Assembly (NCBI RefSeq): GCF_918797505.1
Contig: NC_092794.1
Coordinates: 67,927,345 to 67,991,344 of the forward strand
DNA: 64,000 nucleotides
Reading direction: 5' to 3'
Source of the DNA: Bemisia tabaci
Taxonomy: Eukaryota; Arthropoda; Insecta; Hemiptera; Aleyrodidae
Below the pieces are notes generated by a model that saw nothing but the letters and a program-made list of their open reading frames with translations, did no database searches and was not told where the DNA came from. The translations under genes were made by a program, and so were the position numbers. The stretch's first letter is position 1, and every line of letters starts with the position of its first letter. This document shows positions 1 through 12,400 of the stretch, piece after piece.

Positions 1-2210
1 AAGAGCTCAACGCGAACATGCGCCGCGACGGTCATCATCAGCGCCTCGTGGCCACCAACGCAGGTGACGCAGCGTGAAAACTTCGGAGCCCGACAACCGC
101 CCACGCAACTATTCATCACTGAGATTCGGCGATCGCCATCTTAGAGTCGCTTGACACTGGGAAAAAGTAACTTGATTTAATCGGAGATATTCCTTAAAAT
201 GCTGCGAGAAAAACACGCGCAGAGAGAAAATTCGATTCATATCGAGCAGGATCAGCAATTTGGATAGATATGACCGAAATCAGCGAAACTACGTCAGACG
301 TTGCCTGATTTCCTCCGATGTTTTGGTTTTTAGACAACAAACTAAGCACCACTGAAGCATGAAACTTTGCGGGTATATACATCATAATCTAGGGTGAATT
401 CACGTTCAATTTGAAGACGTATTTTTCGCCTGGTTTTTTGTTATGAAAATAAAACAAGAGAGAAAAAGAGACAACGTGGAGAGGAGCGCACTACGCCTGA
501 TTCCAGTTGGATCTGTCCATTTTATTCTTAACTGGAGAAAAAAACTTGACAGCGGAGTCAAATCATTCTGTTTTTCCAGTATGTAAACAATGGGACAGGG
601 AGGGAGCACCCAAATTGTCGTCTTTCAAACAGATGAAATGGGGCTGGAAATTTACGACGTCGCGACGTCGTAAATTTCCAGCCCTACGGGCGACGCGTCG
701 CCGACCAAGATGAGTGTTTTTCTGCGATGGGGGCGGAAGTAGTTCTGGTAGAGGTGGTGAAGGTGAAGGAGGGGAGACGGATGATAAGGATGAGACGAAA
801 AATAAAGAAGCATTTGCAGCTTTAAGGAACTTTCCTTAACGGTTAGTGAGGGTAGGGGGGGGGGGGGAGTTCAGCGCAAGATTGCTAGATTTTGAAAGAC
901 CAGCGTTAAAAAACCAACTCTAGAGAAATGTGAAGGTTCACATATAGTTTCTTAAATCTCCACGACAACACTGAAAAAAGTTACGGACTATATAGACAAA
1001 GTTGTCAAGTTCGTGGCGGGCATAGAGGCCTAAAATTCCGGGCGTAACACCCGGAGCCCCGAAACTTTCAGCCTATGAGCCCGGAACGCGGACGGTATGT
1101 CTATATAGCTCGTAGGTATATGGTTTCAACGGCTGGAGTTTTTGTTTTAGAGAATCCATTAAGAGGTGGTAGAGACAATCAGAGAATAGCAAGAACTCCT
1201 TGTACTGCGAGGAGACAGTTGGCTACGCTCTCTGATCGAAAGACAAAATTGCTACTGAGGCAACATTTACCACCTCCAACAGGGATGGTCCAGCCTCAAA
1301 AATTGCCCTCATTGCAAAGGAGGAAACGTTGTTTACAAAATAGGTTAAGGCGACGAGCATTGTTAAAAAAAAGTGACATTTGAAAAAACGAAAGATAGAC
1401 TTCATTTCGGAGGAAACGCCATGAGAAGTTTGGCTCTAATCGATTTTGACAAGAAACGAACAAAGAACTGGGCTACCACAAAAATATAAACTTACCAATA
1501 TTTGCTGACAATATCTACACGCCTATAGACCGCATGCCTCACATGACTGCAAAACAAGCATGTGAAAAGATTCCTTCGGTTTAGGTGAACACCCGATTTC
1601 ACGATTTTTCACTCACGGCGCATCACTAATATTATACCGAAGCACTACTGACACAACCCTTCATAAGGCATTCGAACTTCACACCTAGACCGATAAAACG
1701 ATCCAGAGCTGGACGATTTTTCAAGCACTCTAACTGTATCCGAAAATGGAGTAAACAATGACTCAGTGCGAAATTACTTAGACTTGACGGAACATGTTGT
1801 AATCAGATTCAGATCCGCAATTTATCGATTATATGTCTACTACAGCGGCGCAGCTCGTTGGACGAATACTTCAAACAATGACGAGAACACTAAAATATTT
1901 GCACTCTGCTTATCATCTGCAAGGTTCCAGATATCACTTTCACACCACTTCAGACCTGATATCGAACAGGTGGAGAAACCTAGCGCAAAAACTGAATATT
2001 AGAGCTTCAGGAAACTCCGAAGAGGCGAGTTCGCAAAACTCATGGCTCATGCAGACCGGAAATCTATTTGTCTAAAATTTTTTCATTTCAGAGAAAAATC
2101 ATAAAAAATGTTGCGAACTCGCTCATCAAACTCTTAGACGGAGCAGTGCAATTTATTTGTGCTAATTCTCCATTGACGGCTTCCTCAGCAAATACGCAGA
2201 AAATGCCAAT
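1..2210. other. No supported gene; GC-rich left edge and one perfect palindrome
   Basis: The first 70 bases are GC-rich, with open frames on both strands and a possible donor (GCAG|GTGACG at about 64), so an exon fragment of a gene to the left is possible but unproven. The rest has only short open frames of low quality, a G run at 856-867 and the palindrome listed separately. Confidence 0.4.
641..684. repeat. Perfect 44-bp spacer-free palindrome
   Basis: Arms of 22 nt starting GGGCTGGAAATTTACGACGT are exactly self-complementary around the centre at 662/663, with no loop. Nothing else identifies it; it may be a relic hairpin transposon core. Confidence 0.9.
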
Positions 2211-2475
2211 CAGGGCTGCCACAGAATTTATAAAATGAAATTTCCTGATTTCCCTGCCACATTTTGGTGAAATTTCGTGACAATTGAAGATATGCCAGAT
2301 GGTTAAATGCATAATCAGAAATCGTTTTAAGGCGATTGAAAGTTGTCGTCCGAAGCGTCAAACCCATACTAAAAAGCAAATAAAGGCGACTTGATAACTT
2401 TTCCCTGACATCATTTTCCTTGACATTTCCCGGTATTCCCTGACATTTCCTAGTCTTCCCTGACTGTGAGAACCC
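2211..2475. mobile_element. hAT-like MITE, family D copy 1
   Basis: The left end is CAGGGCTGCCACAGAATT and the right end is the reverse complement of CTAGGGTTCTCACAGTCAGGG in shortened form. Ends that start CAGGG are hAT-like. The interior is rich in TTCCCTGACA units. It is about 80 percent alike by eye to the split copy at 3041-3640 and represents its uninterrupted form. Confidence 0.65.
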
Positions 2476-2502
2476 TAGCCAAGGAAGTTTCCGAGGATCT
2501 GC

Positions 2503-2960
2503 ATGAACCATAAGAGCGAAGTCAACGGTGCACCAACGAAAGAACACGTTCAACCTTACTGCGCACGAACACTTGGATCAAACATGTGTATTACGCCCGC
2601 GCCGGTGGTTACACGTAAAACAGATATATCTATTGAACTTGCGAAACGATTCGGCGATCACTGGGCCGATTTTGATTCGGGGACGACACCGGAAACACGT
2701 CGCGCGAGCGGCAGAAACGCGAAGACTGTTGACTGTTGCCGCAACGATGAAACCGAGAGCGCCAGACACTAATAATCGCTGTATCTCCATCCGACTGAAG
2801 TCGACGGAACTTGGCCGGGAGCCAGAGGGAAGCCCCTCACCCTGAAAGCCACCAAGAACAACCCACCCGAGCGGAATCTGTGTTGACGTCCTCCGAGGAA
2901 TCTGAGTCTGCCGACGATCCTTACTGCAGAGGGGCTCAGTTCACTGACTTATAAACAAAG
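2503..2960. other. CpG-rich segment without recognised gene
   Basis: The base composition differs from the flanks (higher GC, many CpG), with open frames in two plus frames and one minus frame but no known protein. It ends near a donor-like AAA|GTGAGT at about 2960. It could be an untranslated first exon or an old repeat; neither is demonstrated. Confidence 0.3.
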
Positions 2961-3040
2961 TGAGTCGATAAGGGATCAACGGATAATGTTTGCGTTTCTA
3001 AGTGACTCGATGAATTAGCAACTCATTTACCTATCCCAAT

Positions 3041-3640
3041 CAGGATTGCCACAGAATTCACACGATGAAATTTCCTGACATTTTCCTGATTTCCCTGACA
3101 TGTTTTAGTGAAATTCCCTAACAATGGAGTATTTGCATGCAAATTTTTTATTGCGTCATCTGAAAGTGCTAAAAGAGCTGATTTCACAGTATTATTTATG
3201 ATTTTTTCTGATATGAGAAATAGTAGAAAAATAGATTTAAAAATGAGAATATGCACCGCATATAGTGACGTCATCTAGCGGCATTTCCCATTTGAACACA
3301 TGTATTTTAGCAGATTAGATCATTCTGTCATACCTTCTCCAATAATCGTTCAATTTATGAACCAAGGTTGTCCTCGTGTTCAGTTCACTTAATGTTTTCC
3401 ACTTAAACACGAAATTCATCAATTTTCAGACACCTGCAAATTCTCTATTGAGAATATGCAAGATGGTGAAAAAGACATAATTAGAAATAGTTTTCAGACA
3501 AATTTGTTGTTCGAAACGTCAAACCTTTGTTAGGAAGCAAATGGAGGTGACATAAGGATTTTTCTCTGACATTTGCAGGTTTTCACTGACTTTTAAAAAT
3601 TCCCTGACAATTCCCGGTATTCCCTGACTGTGACAACCCT
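3041..3640. mobile_element. hAT-like MITE, family D copy 2, split by a nested insertion
   Basis: The left end CAGGATTGCCACAGAATT and right end TCCCTGACTGTGACAACCCTG form inverted ends of the same type as the 2211 copy. The two halves align with copy 1 on either side of 3131-3443, which holds a different element. Confidence 0.65.
3131..3443 (+). mobile_element. Family E element nested in family D
   Basis: This segment starts TTTGCATGCAAATTTT and ends near CACCTGCAAATTC. The same element is present in the opposite orientation at 35268-35588, with matching landmarks such as the AATAATCGTTCAA block and a run resembling GTGAAATCAGCTCTTT. It interrupts an element whose empty form lies 0.8 kb to the left. 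Confidence 0.65.
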
Positions 3641-4452
3641 GCCCAACGGCATACAGAAAAACACGTTTTTCTCCTTCTTTTTTAAAGTTTCTTTTTAATA
3701 TATAAGGAACAATTTTTAGGATGCAGTTGAAAAATGTTTCCAATTGCTATCTTCGAAAACTTGGGGATCCGTAGTTCTAGTAAGCCTTTTTGAAAAATTA
3801 GCAAAAGGAGGAGAGGTTGCCCAAACATATTTTGGATTGGGTACCACCTGGGAGCGACAGGGACGTCCTGTGCGGGGATGACGGCAGGGCGCTGATAAGG
3901 AGATGTTGCGTCGTCAGTTGCCAAATAACCTTCGATTAACATACGTTATGTTTATATGGTTTTTCGGGAGTGGGAGGTACGACTTTACTGTTTATAACGT
4001 CAATTATGACCGTTTACTTTTTACATACATATGAGTCGATTTTGGAGGTTTTTATATTTTCAACGAGTTCTGCGTGAAACAGTGAAGAAAAACCGAGTTG
4101 GTGAAGTGCTTGATTTTTTCCTCATGTCTGGTGGTTCATTAATCTAGCTTCTTTGAACCTACGCTCCTCTCCCCGTGAACACCCACGAATACAGGGAATT
4201 TTGAGACCCGAAATTCGGTTTGGCAAGGATGCAATTCATGGAGCATCAAGACACCGACGAAGTATGGTCGCGCGGTAAAAATAGAATTTCGGAATTATTT
4301 TTGAGCACTCCTTCGTATCCTACTTGCAGGCTCAAGCAGCTTACAGGAGGCTACCGTGAAAACTTCCTCGGCAGCGAGATGGCGATGATGCTCAAGGATG
4401 TTTAGCCGAGCTAAGTATTGTCCGCGGTACGAGAAGTTTCGTGTTTAGGTTA

Positions 4453-4945
4453 ACAATGGAGATGTTGCATGTGTGAGGGATTTGCGATTTGACTACTGAT
4501 TCATATGTAAAAGTTCGCGAGAAACACGATGGTGCTGCTGGTTTTCTCTCAAATCAACTCCGATGCTCAAAAAAGCTGTCAAGTTGAGGCCAAAATGGAA
4601 GGAATATCCCACGTTATCCTGAGAGTGCACCTCTACATCAAAACAAACTCTCCATGCAAAAATAGGGAGCAAATACATTAGCAGTGATGCCGTGTTTTCA
4701 GTTTTAGAGTCCCCAAATAAAGTGGCAGCCCTGTCAATGTATTTGCTCCCTATCTTTGCATGGAGAGTTTAAGACTCTCAGGATAGCGTGGGATATCCCC
4801 TCCATTTTGGCCTCAACTTGAGAGCTTTTTTGAGCTTGGGAGTTAATTTTAGAGAAAACCAGAGGCACCATCGTGTTTCTTGCGAACTTTTGCATGAGAA
4901 TCAACAGTTAAATCGCAAATTCCTCAAACATGCAATATCTCCATG
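4453..4945. mobile_element. MITE with long inverted arms
   Basis: The left arm (to about 4680) and right arm (from about 4735) are inverted copies. Landmarks include CTCCATGCAAAAATAGGGAG against its complement and the mirrored block near TCAAGTTGAGGCCAAAATGG. Translations of both strands therefore give similar peptides (FGLNLTAFLSIGV and FGLNLRAFLSLGV), which explains the open frames here. Confidence 0.8.
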
Positions 4946-5440
4946 GTGGAGTGAAGGTTTTTTCGTCGGTTCTAATTGATTCAAAGACTCCAGCAGGTCT
5001 CCGTGGCCGATTTGGATGCACAAAGATCGATCATCAGGACTTCTGAGATTTCTTACTTCAGATATAGCACTGATTTTCCTGATGCACCCGAAAAAAATGT
5101 TGAATGGGTCTGTTGCAAGCATGAGATACAACACACTTTTCAAACGTTGATTCGCTCGAAAATCAGGTTGAGCACATCAAAACGACCATGGGTCAAAGTC
5201 GCCTAGAAATGTCATGATGGACGTAAATCGATAAATCAGGACCGAAGGAAAAAGTTACATCTCACAATTTATCATTACATCTGACAAAAAGCAAGTACGA
5301 GTATGTTTCAATGAGTTTAATGCATAAAAAGACGCAGCCGACTGATACGGACTTTTTTCACGCATGATCGAACGATACTTGCGTTAAGCCCGTCAGATCC
5401 GGAGCTCGCAGATTTAATTTTGTTAAGCCTTCGCTTCTGA

Positions 5441-5574
5441 GATAGGCAAAAGCGGGTCCAAGAGAGCCGCAATAGTGGTATCCTCGTAGAGAGCGTGACA
5501 ATAGGAGCTATCAATTCGCCTGCAACTCGGGGGATAGGCAAAAGCGGGCCCACGGGAGCCGCAATAGTGGTATC
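5441..5574. repeat. Two-copy direct repeat, 92-bp period
   Basis: A 42-bp unit starting GATAGGCAAAAGCGGG is present at 5441-5482 and again at 5533-5574 with a few substitutions. The long open frames at 5317-5755 on the minus strand owe their internal repetition to it. No product is recognised. Confidence 0.85.
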
Positions 5575-6408
5575 TAAGGGTGTGGTGCGCATTGGAGGCG
5601 GCTGCACCGGGCACAATCACGACAAGGGCACTAACATGAGAGGAAAGAAAAGAGATGAGGAAAAAGAGGAACGAATAAATGAAAAGTAACGATAAATTAT
5701 CGATTTTACCGCGGAGCTCGAATAATAAGCGATACGAAAACTTATTGTTATTCACATGAACAATGTGCAGCTCCGTTGGTAAATATCGTCTACTTCAATT
5801 GCGCCTTCACTTTCTCCGAATAGTCAAGAAACATGCCGGGGAGCGCGAATAGTTATCTATTCGGAAAACACATTCTTAGGTCCATACACTTAGATTGAAC
5901 CAAAAAACGAAGTTGTGGACCCACCAGTAGATATCGTCCTTGACTTCGTGCCTTAATTTTTACCTCATTTCAGAAATCATGCGTGTCTTCCTTCAAGTTC
6001 TATCCTAATTTTCTAGAAATGGAAATAAAGTAAAGTAACCCATGCGTGAATTTCGACTTCATAAAGTTGAGTCAGTAGGTTTCACTTTGTTTTAATTTGG
6101 TGACTTGGATTATTATGATGAGCTATAGTTGTTCACTCAGTTTAGCGAGCACAATGAATATTAGTTTAAAAATTTTGAAATGAAAATTATTTTGCTACTT
6201 TGTGAAATACGGCAATTATTTAAGAATGTAGAAAACATCACTGCTGACCGGAGACAATGAGGGAACTTGTGAATTTTTTACCATCTCGTTTTATCCAATT
6301 CCCTGTTTCATTTTCAATGAACGAAAAGTAAGTTTACTGGATATTCTTAAAACGTCGTATGAGCTACTCCAAATTTTCCCTTGTAAAAATTGGCATTAGA
6401 ATCTGTGT

Positions 6409-7305
6409 TCCAGAATACCATAGACCTAAAGCCGGCTGTGAGATTTTCAATAGCTTCTGTAGCCGGCTGGAAAATTTCTTATAGCCTTTTATAGCCGATG
6501 ACGATTAAGCAACAGCCAGACGATAAAGTTTATGCTAAACGTTACAAAATACGGATACTAGGACTTAGTTAGTTTTTGGACTACCGCTCTCTTTTTGTGC
6601 CGTAGTATCTTGATTTATTTTGCGAGGAAAGCTCCGTACTTTTGAAGGATGCCTGTCATTCTTAATAAGTTGGAGCGGCTTTAATTTCTCATGATACTGT
6701 GCAATACCTCTCTGGTGTGAAATAGTTGCTTCAAGCGCCGTGGCACGCTGTGGCGCGGTGCGGCGGGCGGGCAAAGAGTGCGAAACGTGCATTGGCGCCT
6801 ACAAACCTAACAGGGATACTTCACGCATTGCGCAATGCGTGAAGTATCCCTGTTAGGTTTGTAGGCGCCAGTGCGTCGCCGCTCCGCTTTGTGTTAGGTT
6901 CCAATATTTAATCTCGCGGAGTCAGCGTTTTTCAACTTATGATTTTGAAATTTTTACACACTCTGTATGGATTATTCTCATTTTAATTGATGAAAAAAAA
7001 ATTTTTTTAAAGGAAAATATAATGTGTGTTTTGTAACTATTGAGGTAGTACCATATCAAACTTAATGATTTCCAAAGCACACGAATTTCTACACAATTTC
7101 TTATAGTCTTTTATAGCCAATGGCGATAAAGTGTAAAGCCCGGCGCGATAGGAACTGTAGCCCAACTGTATACTTTTTTATAGCTTCGTATAGCCCGGCT
7201 ATATGATTTGCTCCGCTTTCTACAGCCAGCTATATGATTTTCAATAGCCCTCTTTAGTCGGCTATAAGAACTCCTATGGTATTTTGAAACGCAGCTCCTA
7301 TCGCC
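6409..7305. mobile_element. Composite non-autonomous element rich in TAGCCGGCTATA
   Basis: The ends carry inverted AATACCATAG blocks (6413 and complement at about 7275). The interior has repeated TTTCTTATAGCCTTTTATAG-type direct repeats (about 6473 and 7100) and many TAGCCGGCTATA motifs. A perfect 78-bp palindrome lies inside. No transposase frame is present. Confidence 0.55.
6793..6870. repeat. Perfect 78-bp spacer-free palindrome
   Basis: The arms of 39 nt start TGGCGCCTACAAACCTAACA and are exactly complementary about 6831/6832. Part of the arm (GCGCAATGCGTGAAGTAT and TTTGTAGGCGC) recurs at about 45808-45845, so it is a dispersed repeat. Confidence 0.9.
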
Positions 7306-7417
7306 AATTTTTACCAGGGTTTAGAGATTTCCGTTAACCCTTCCCTACGTTTCTTTCAGGCTTTTTAGGGTGCCTTCTAAACCTCGAGTCAGGTGCAACT
7401 AAATCGGTCTCGTAACA

Positions 7418-7639
7418 CACTGGACACATTGGATCTAGAGTCCAGACTCTTAAAAACATCGACCAGAAAAAATACTCTTGATTTAATCGGATTTTTGCTT
7501 AAATCAAGAACCAAGCCTCTTAATTTGAGCGGATTTCCTTCGGATTTAAGCAAAAATCTGATTGAATCAAGAGTATTTTTCCTTGTCAATGTTTTCAAGA
7601 GTCTGGACTCTAGATCCAATGTGTTTTTTTTTTCCAGTG
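7418..7639. mobile_element. Family A MITE, copy 1
   Basis: The ends are CACTGGACACATTGG and ...TTCCAGTG; the interior is a long near-perfect hairpin carrying TCTAGAGTCCAGACTCTT and TACTCTTGATT blocks on both arms. Open frames on both strands (peptides like SRLLKTSTRKNTLDS) are by-products of the hairpin. Confidence 0.88.
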
Positions 7640-8797
7640 CGAGGTAAACAAATCCATAAATCCGGCACGGACAGATGTATCTGAAATACGCTCCGAAATG
7701 CACAATGTGCATGCTCTTTGTCTTGCCTCTTGTATGCAACTTCAGCACTAAACGAGGGCAGGCAATAGCCCAATCAAGTGCCTCGCCCCTTAGGCCTCCC
7801 GTTAGGCACTCTCTTCAGGTCGTCGGTGAGGAGGTAGAAGATAAAACAGATTTTCCCAAATTTCCTAGATTTCCCCAAATTTCCTAGATTTTCCTCGCAA
7901 AAACTGAAAGTCCATAAAATTGAAATTTGTGTTACTTATGGAAATAGCTTTCAAAAACTGTCATGGATCAATGGATTGTGCGACGATATATTGACCCCAA
8001 CTGTTAGTTTAAATATTTTACGAAAGAAGGTTAAAGAATCAAAGCAAACGGCTACTCTTCGGCTTCAAGTCTGAACGCATTACCCTATTAACTATCTGTG
8101 GTTGGTGTAAAAATGCGGGCGCGGACTTATTTCAGACATCGACGCGATCAGACTAATTTAAAACGACCTTGGTTAATTTCAACATCGTTAGAAACGGCAA
8201 CGGTGCGCTGCTACGAGGAAATGTGCCGCTACAAGAGAGGAACTTCGCGCAACCTAGCGAGCATTCTGAAAACTATATTCTTCAGACTTGTTGAGTGTCC
8301 TACAGCTAGAGCGCGCGACCATTTAATCACTCAAATGTAACAAAGAAGTGCAGCCCATTTAAAATGTTTCAAGTGCAAGAATTCGTATTAAATTAATATC
8401 CCCCCCCCCCCCCCATCCACCCACCCATCAGACCGAAAACCATGGATTGGAGACCAGTGGTGAAGCGGGTACGGAGCGAGGGGGGCGGGTGGCGCCCTCC
8501 CCCTAAAAAAGTGTTTCTGAAGATTTTCTCCATACCTTAAAATTATGGTGATATTTCATCATGAAAACAACCAAAAATTACGTTCAAAAGTACGTAATTT
8601 TCAAAATTTTAATGGGTGAAAAGCTGAGGACCCTCCAGACCTTTCTGAGGAGAGAAACCTCCCAGCCCCCTCCCACTATGTGTCCGCACCCACACTGCTA
8701 CTCCAACAGGCCTCATGGTAGATTGTTTTCCTAAATTAGCTTGCTTAAAAATTTGACTCATAGAAGTACTTTGGCAAAAATGGCTCTTTCAAAATTC
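7640..8797. other. Intergenic stretch without supported gene
   Basis: Only short open frames without recognisable domains are seen. There is a run of C at 8401-8414 and a purine/pyrimidine-biased G/C-rich patch at about 8470-8510. Confidence 0.6.
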
Positions 8798-9051
8798 TAC
8801 TGTGCTAAGGAAGCACGCTGTATGAGCCTTTAGAAGTTCCCAAATTTCTTTTGATAAAAAACTAATTCTTTAAGACAATTATGAATATTATTTTCCAAAA
8901 TTTTCAGACAATTTTGTTCGCAATTTCATCTAAAACAGCTGGAAATTTCGAAGAAAAAGGTGCATATATGTCGTCAAAAATGCATGTTTCATCAAGAGAA
9001 ATTTGGCGACCTTCGAATGTTCATACGGTGTTCTTCCTTGGCACGGCAGTA
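8798..9051. mobile_element. Family C MITE, copy 1
   Basis: The left end TACTGTGCTAAGGAAGCACG and the complementary right end ...TTCCTTGGCACGGCAGTA are inverted. Next come GTATGAGCC and AAATTT blocks mirrored as AAATTTGGCGACC and GTTCATACGG. Same family as 18936-19207, 34249-34505 and 60569-60823. It lies just beyond the 3' end of the minus-strand gene. Confidence 0.75.
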
Positions 9052-9339
9052 TTCACTATAATATTCATGTATCCCCCTTTCCTGTTTTTCAAGCCTTTCT
9101 CCTGGCACATCAATATAAACGATCTTTCTGATGGTGAAAAGCCCTGGTTATACTATTTTCCTATGAATGGACATACTTAACTCACAAGAAAAGCTATTAT
9201 TTCCGGCAAAGTCTAGGTGTCAGTACAAAAAATTGCCTGAGGGAGGCTATTCAGATTTTCCAAAAAATGTAGAATACCAAAAACTCTAAAAACCTCAATC
9301 ATCGAAGAAAGAAAGAAAAGCTGGCAGTATATTCTCTTT

Positions 9340-9439
9340 CTACACTGAAACCATCAGAGAATTTAATGATGAAATCAGGTATTCCCAGGCCTTCCGCCAC
9401 ATGCTGCAGTCCTGTTTTTCTTCAGTCTCACGCCCACTT
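9340..9439 (-). CDS. Minus-strand gene terminal exon
   Basis: The acceptor GGAGCAG (last G at 9440) is followed by a frame that accepts the two bases from exon 6 and reads SGRETEEKQDCSMWRKAWEY and on to LMVSV. The stop is TAG at 9342-9340. The acceptor has a modest pyrimidine tract. No clear AATAAA was found just downstream on this strand. Confidence 0.5.
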
Positions 9440-12400
9440 CTGCTCCATAGAAGCAATGGGTTGAATTTCCTTTCATATTAAATTTGTGAAAATTTTCACT
9501 CCTTCTTTAACTTTCTTTTTCTAACTTTCCAGTAAAACGACTGAGGAATTTAGAAGTATGTTAAATACTGAAAAACAGAAGCAGAATTTGAGAGAGAAAC
9601 TCACCTGAAATCCGAATAGCCTCGTCTTCTGGGGTTGTCATGATGATGGACACACAGTAAGATCTTGATCCAGGTTGTACAAAGTTGATGAGATGACTTC
9701 AAATAGAGAACGTTAATCCTTGTCAATAATTCTGAGTTGCAACCTTCTTCATAATTCCAGGTCCCTTTGGAACATTTAAGTCCTTCGAAAAAATCCTGAA
9801 ACAATCTTAGGGAACAACGATCTTGTCCTGCAATAGATAGTCACCTGCAGGTCAAACACAAGAAGCACTGGCTCTAGGTTTCTGACATTTACAGAGAAGT
9901 AAGGATGTTTTCTGTCCTCCTCTTTTCTGTATACAGTGAATTCTTGACAGATTTTTGACAATACTCTTCCGAATCAATGATATTATCATTTTATGATAGT
10001 GGAAAACAAAGAGATTATGATAATTGCATATTTAGACTTAAAAAATGTTGGAGGTGGTCTAGGAGCTTTTCCTGATAGGAGAACTCTGGCACCAGAACTA
10101 CCAAACGGTTTGAGGATTCTTAAAAATTCAGCTAATAATAAGCCAGACTAGATATTGCATTAAAAAGATTCCATTATGTGATTTACCGGCGCAAAGTTGT
10201 GAAGTTTTGCAGTTCTCTTGAATAATAGCTCATTTTTGGTCCTAAATTAGATTGTTCATGTATGAGCACAAGCGACTACCACTTTCATTTTCGAATATGT
10301 TAATCTTTAGTACAACCATTACAACATATTTAAAGGAGAAAGTGGTAGTCGCTTGTGCTCATACATAAACAATCTAATTTAGGACCGAAAATGAGCGATT
10401 ATTTGAGAAAACGGCAAAACTTCACTCCTTCGCCCAGGTAAATCAGCCAAAAACCTTTCAAAAACACCTCAAATAAGGACAAAGTTCTCACAGGATAGAT
10501 GATTAAGAGTCGATTTGACCATACATGACATTATTCTAAGCTATTTCAATTTTCGACCAAAGTTAGGGCCAAAATACCCTCCTTAATGAGACATCCTTTG
10601 AACAAAAAATCCTCTTGAATTCAAATCCTAGAGGGTTTCTCTATCAGTGATAAATAAAAAACTTACCTTCCAGAATCTACTAGAGACAATCTCTTTGTAT
10701 TCCATCATAGTTTGCAGCCAAGAATGACACATAATATACTTTGGCACTTGATATAAAAATATTTGTGCCTGTTGACTGGCATGAAAACTAGAAAAAAACA
10801 CTGCTTTCCGCTCGGATGAAGAATGCCTCGGAGCATTTTGCAACATAAAGAGAAAATTCAATACAATAGTAAAACTTACCCCATGATGGCAGTTGGCAAA
10901 CTTACTGCTGTCCCTTTGCAGACACAATCAAACCCTAAAACATAGAATTCAAAGTTTAGATTTTCTTCGAAAAAGAAATATATGTAGATCTTGTAACACA
11001 CTATGTGTGTCAGACCACAGATTGTCAATGATTACAGAATTTTTACCGTATAGTTTACAGTACGCCTTCCTGAGATAACATTGACCTGAGTCAAAAAATA
11101 TGCACCTCTATTGCAGTTTTTAAAAATCTCCGCTCATGTTTTTGAAATAAAACAACCAATACATCCTTTCGAGTTTTTATGTGAATACTTGAGAGTAAGT
11201 TGAGAAAAAGGTCAGCCTTTGATTGGCTTAAACTTAACAAAATTCAATACTAAAAACGTCCATTCAAATGACATCTTTGATGAGTGTTGCTGTTGCTACA
11301 AATATATAATTCATCTTTTGTCTCAACACGGGATCAACAACCTCCTCTGAAACCAAGTGCTCATACCCAGCCACTGGATTTCAGCTACTTTAGACTTAAT
11401 TGAATAGACTATTGTACACTGATACTTTGGAATTTTACATTCAGGGCTTGACATGAACAACTTTGTGAGACTAAGATTTTTGTTCTAGGTGCTAACAATG
11501 CAATAATGCACCTAAAATCAACTCGAGTATCAGTGAAAATCTATGCATTAACATTATTCATGCCCCCTGTATATGTTGATACATATACCTTTCACGAAAG
11601 AACATAGCTGAGTCCATGGTAGTCCCATTGTATAAATGTCTTGTCATTTATTCCATTTCAAACGTACTTACTAGGAACCACTGTAAGTGGCTCCTCAAGC
11701 TTTAGTTTCCAAAATAAACTACTCGACTCTTGTTGGTGAGACCTAGAAGACAGTCTTCTGCAAGGAACTAGCTTTAGGTAGTACCTATTTCACAGACAAC
11801 TTCCATATATTCTTCTGTTCAAATAGATACATTTGGAGTCATGTATTTGTGCTTAGTTCCTAACGTTGCTCCAATAGAGAAATTCTTGAGCCCGTATCAA
11901 ACGATCACAGTAGAGCTCTCAAAGTGGCGTCACATAACCCTCACAGATCTTCAGCCCAACTGGCTTTCAGGGAACCAAGTGTCATAAGACCCCATGTGAT
12001 GCTAAAGAGCTCTACCTCGATCGTATGATACGGGTTTTGGTGGGAGAGGCTTCATCCATACTGATATTTCCACCTTTACAGTTAGCATTGGCATTCCTGC
12101 TAGATCTCATAAAATTCAGTCAGATTTCCTTTGCTACTTGTCCGAAGTGCTAAATGCCACTCAATGAGTATTACTCTCTACAGACTTCTAATTCTGAATG
12201 AAAGATAGGTGAACAACTAAACTCGATCAAAGTTACCAGAGTGAATCAGAATAAGAAGTTTAGAGAACAGTGCTAAGGTTGGCATTGTGAATGGCCACCA
12301 ATAATATCTTGGTTTGATCGTCATGTTAGCTTGAAAAGAAGAAATGAACACGACGAGACCTCATTCTCCCTTACAACGTAAACAGAACACGCCATCCTCA

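Noticed and set aside
1..70. GC-rich possible exon at the left edge
   Set aside because: Too short and open on both strands; it cannot be assigned without sequence to the left.
1075..1383. 102-codon basic open frame
   Set aside because: Arginine-rich low-information peptide, no family and no splice context.
3682..3942. Minus-strand 86-codon frame with a proline-rich peptide
   Set aside because: No recognised family and no convincing splice partners; kept only as a note.
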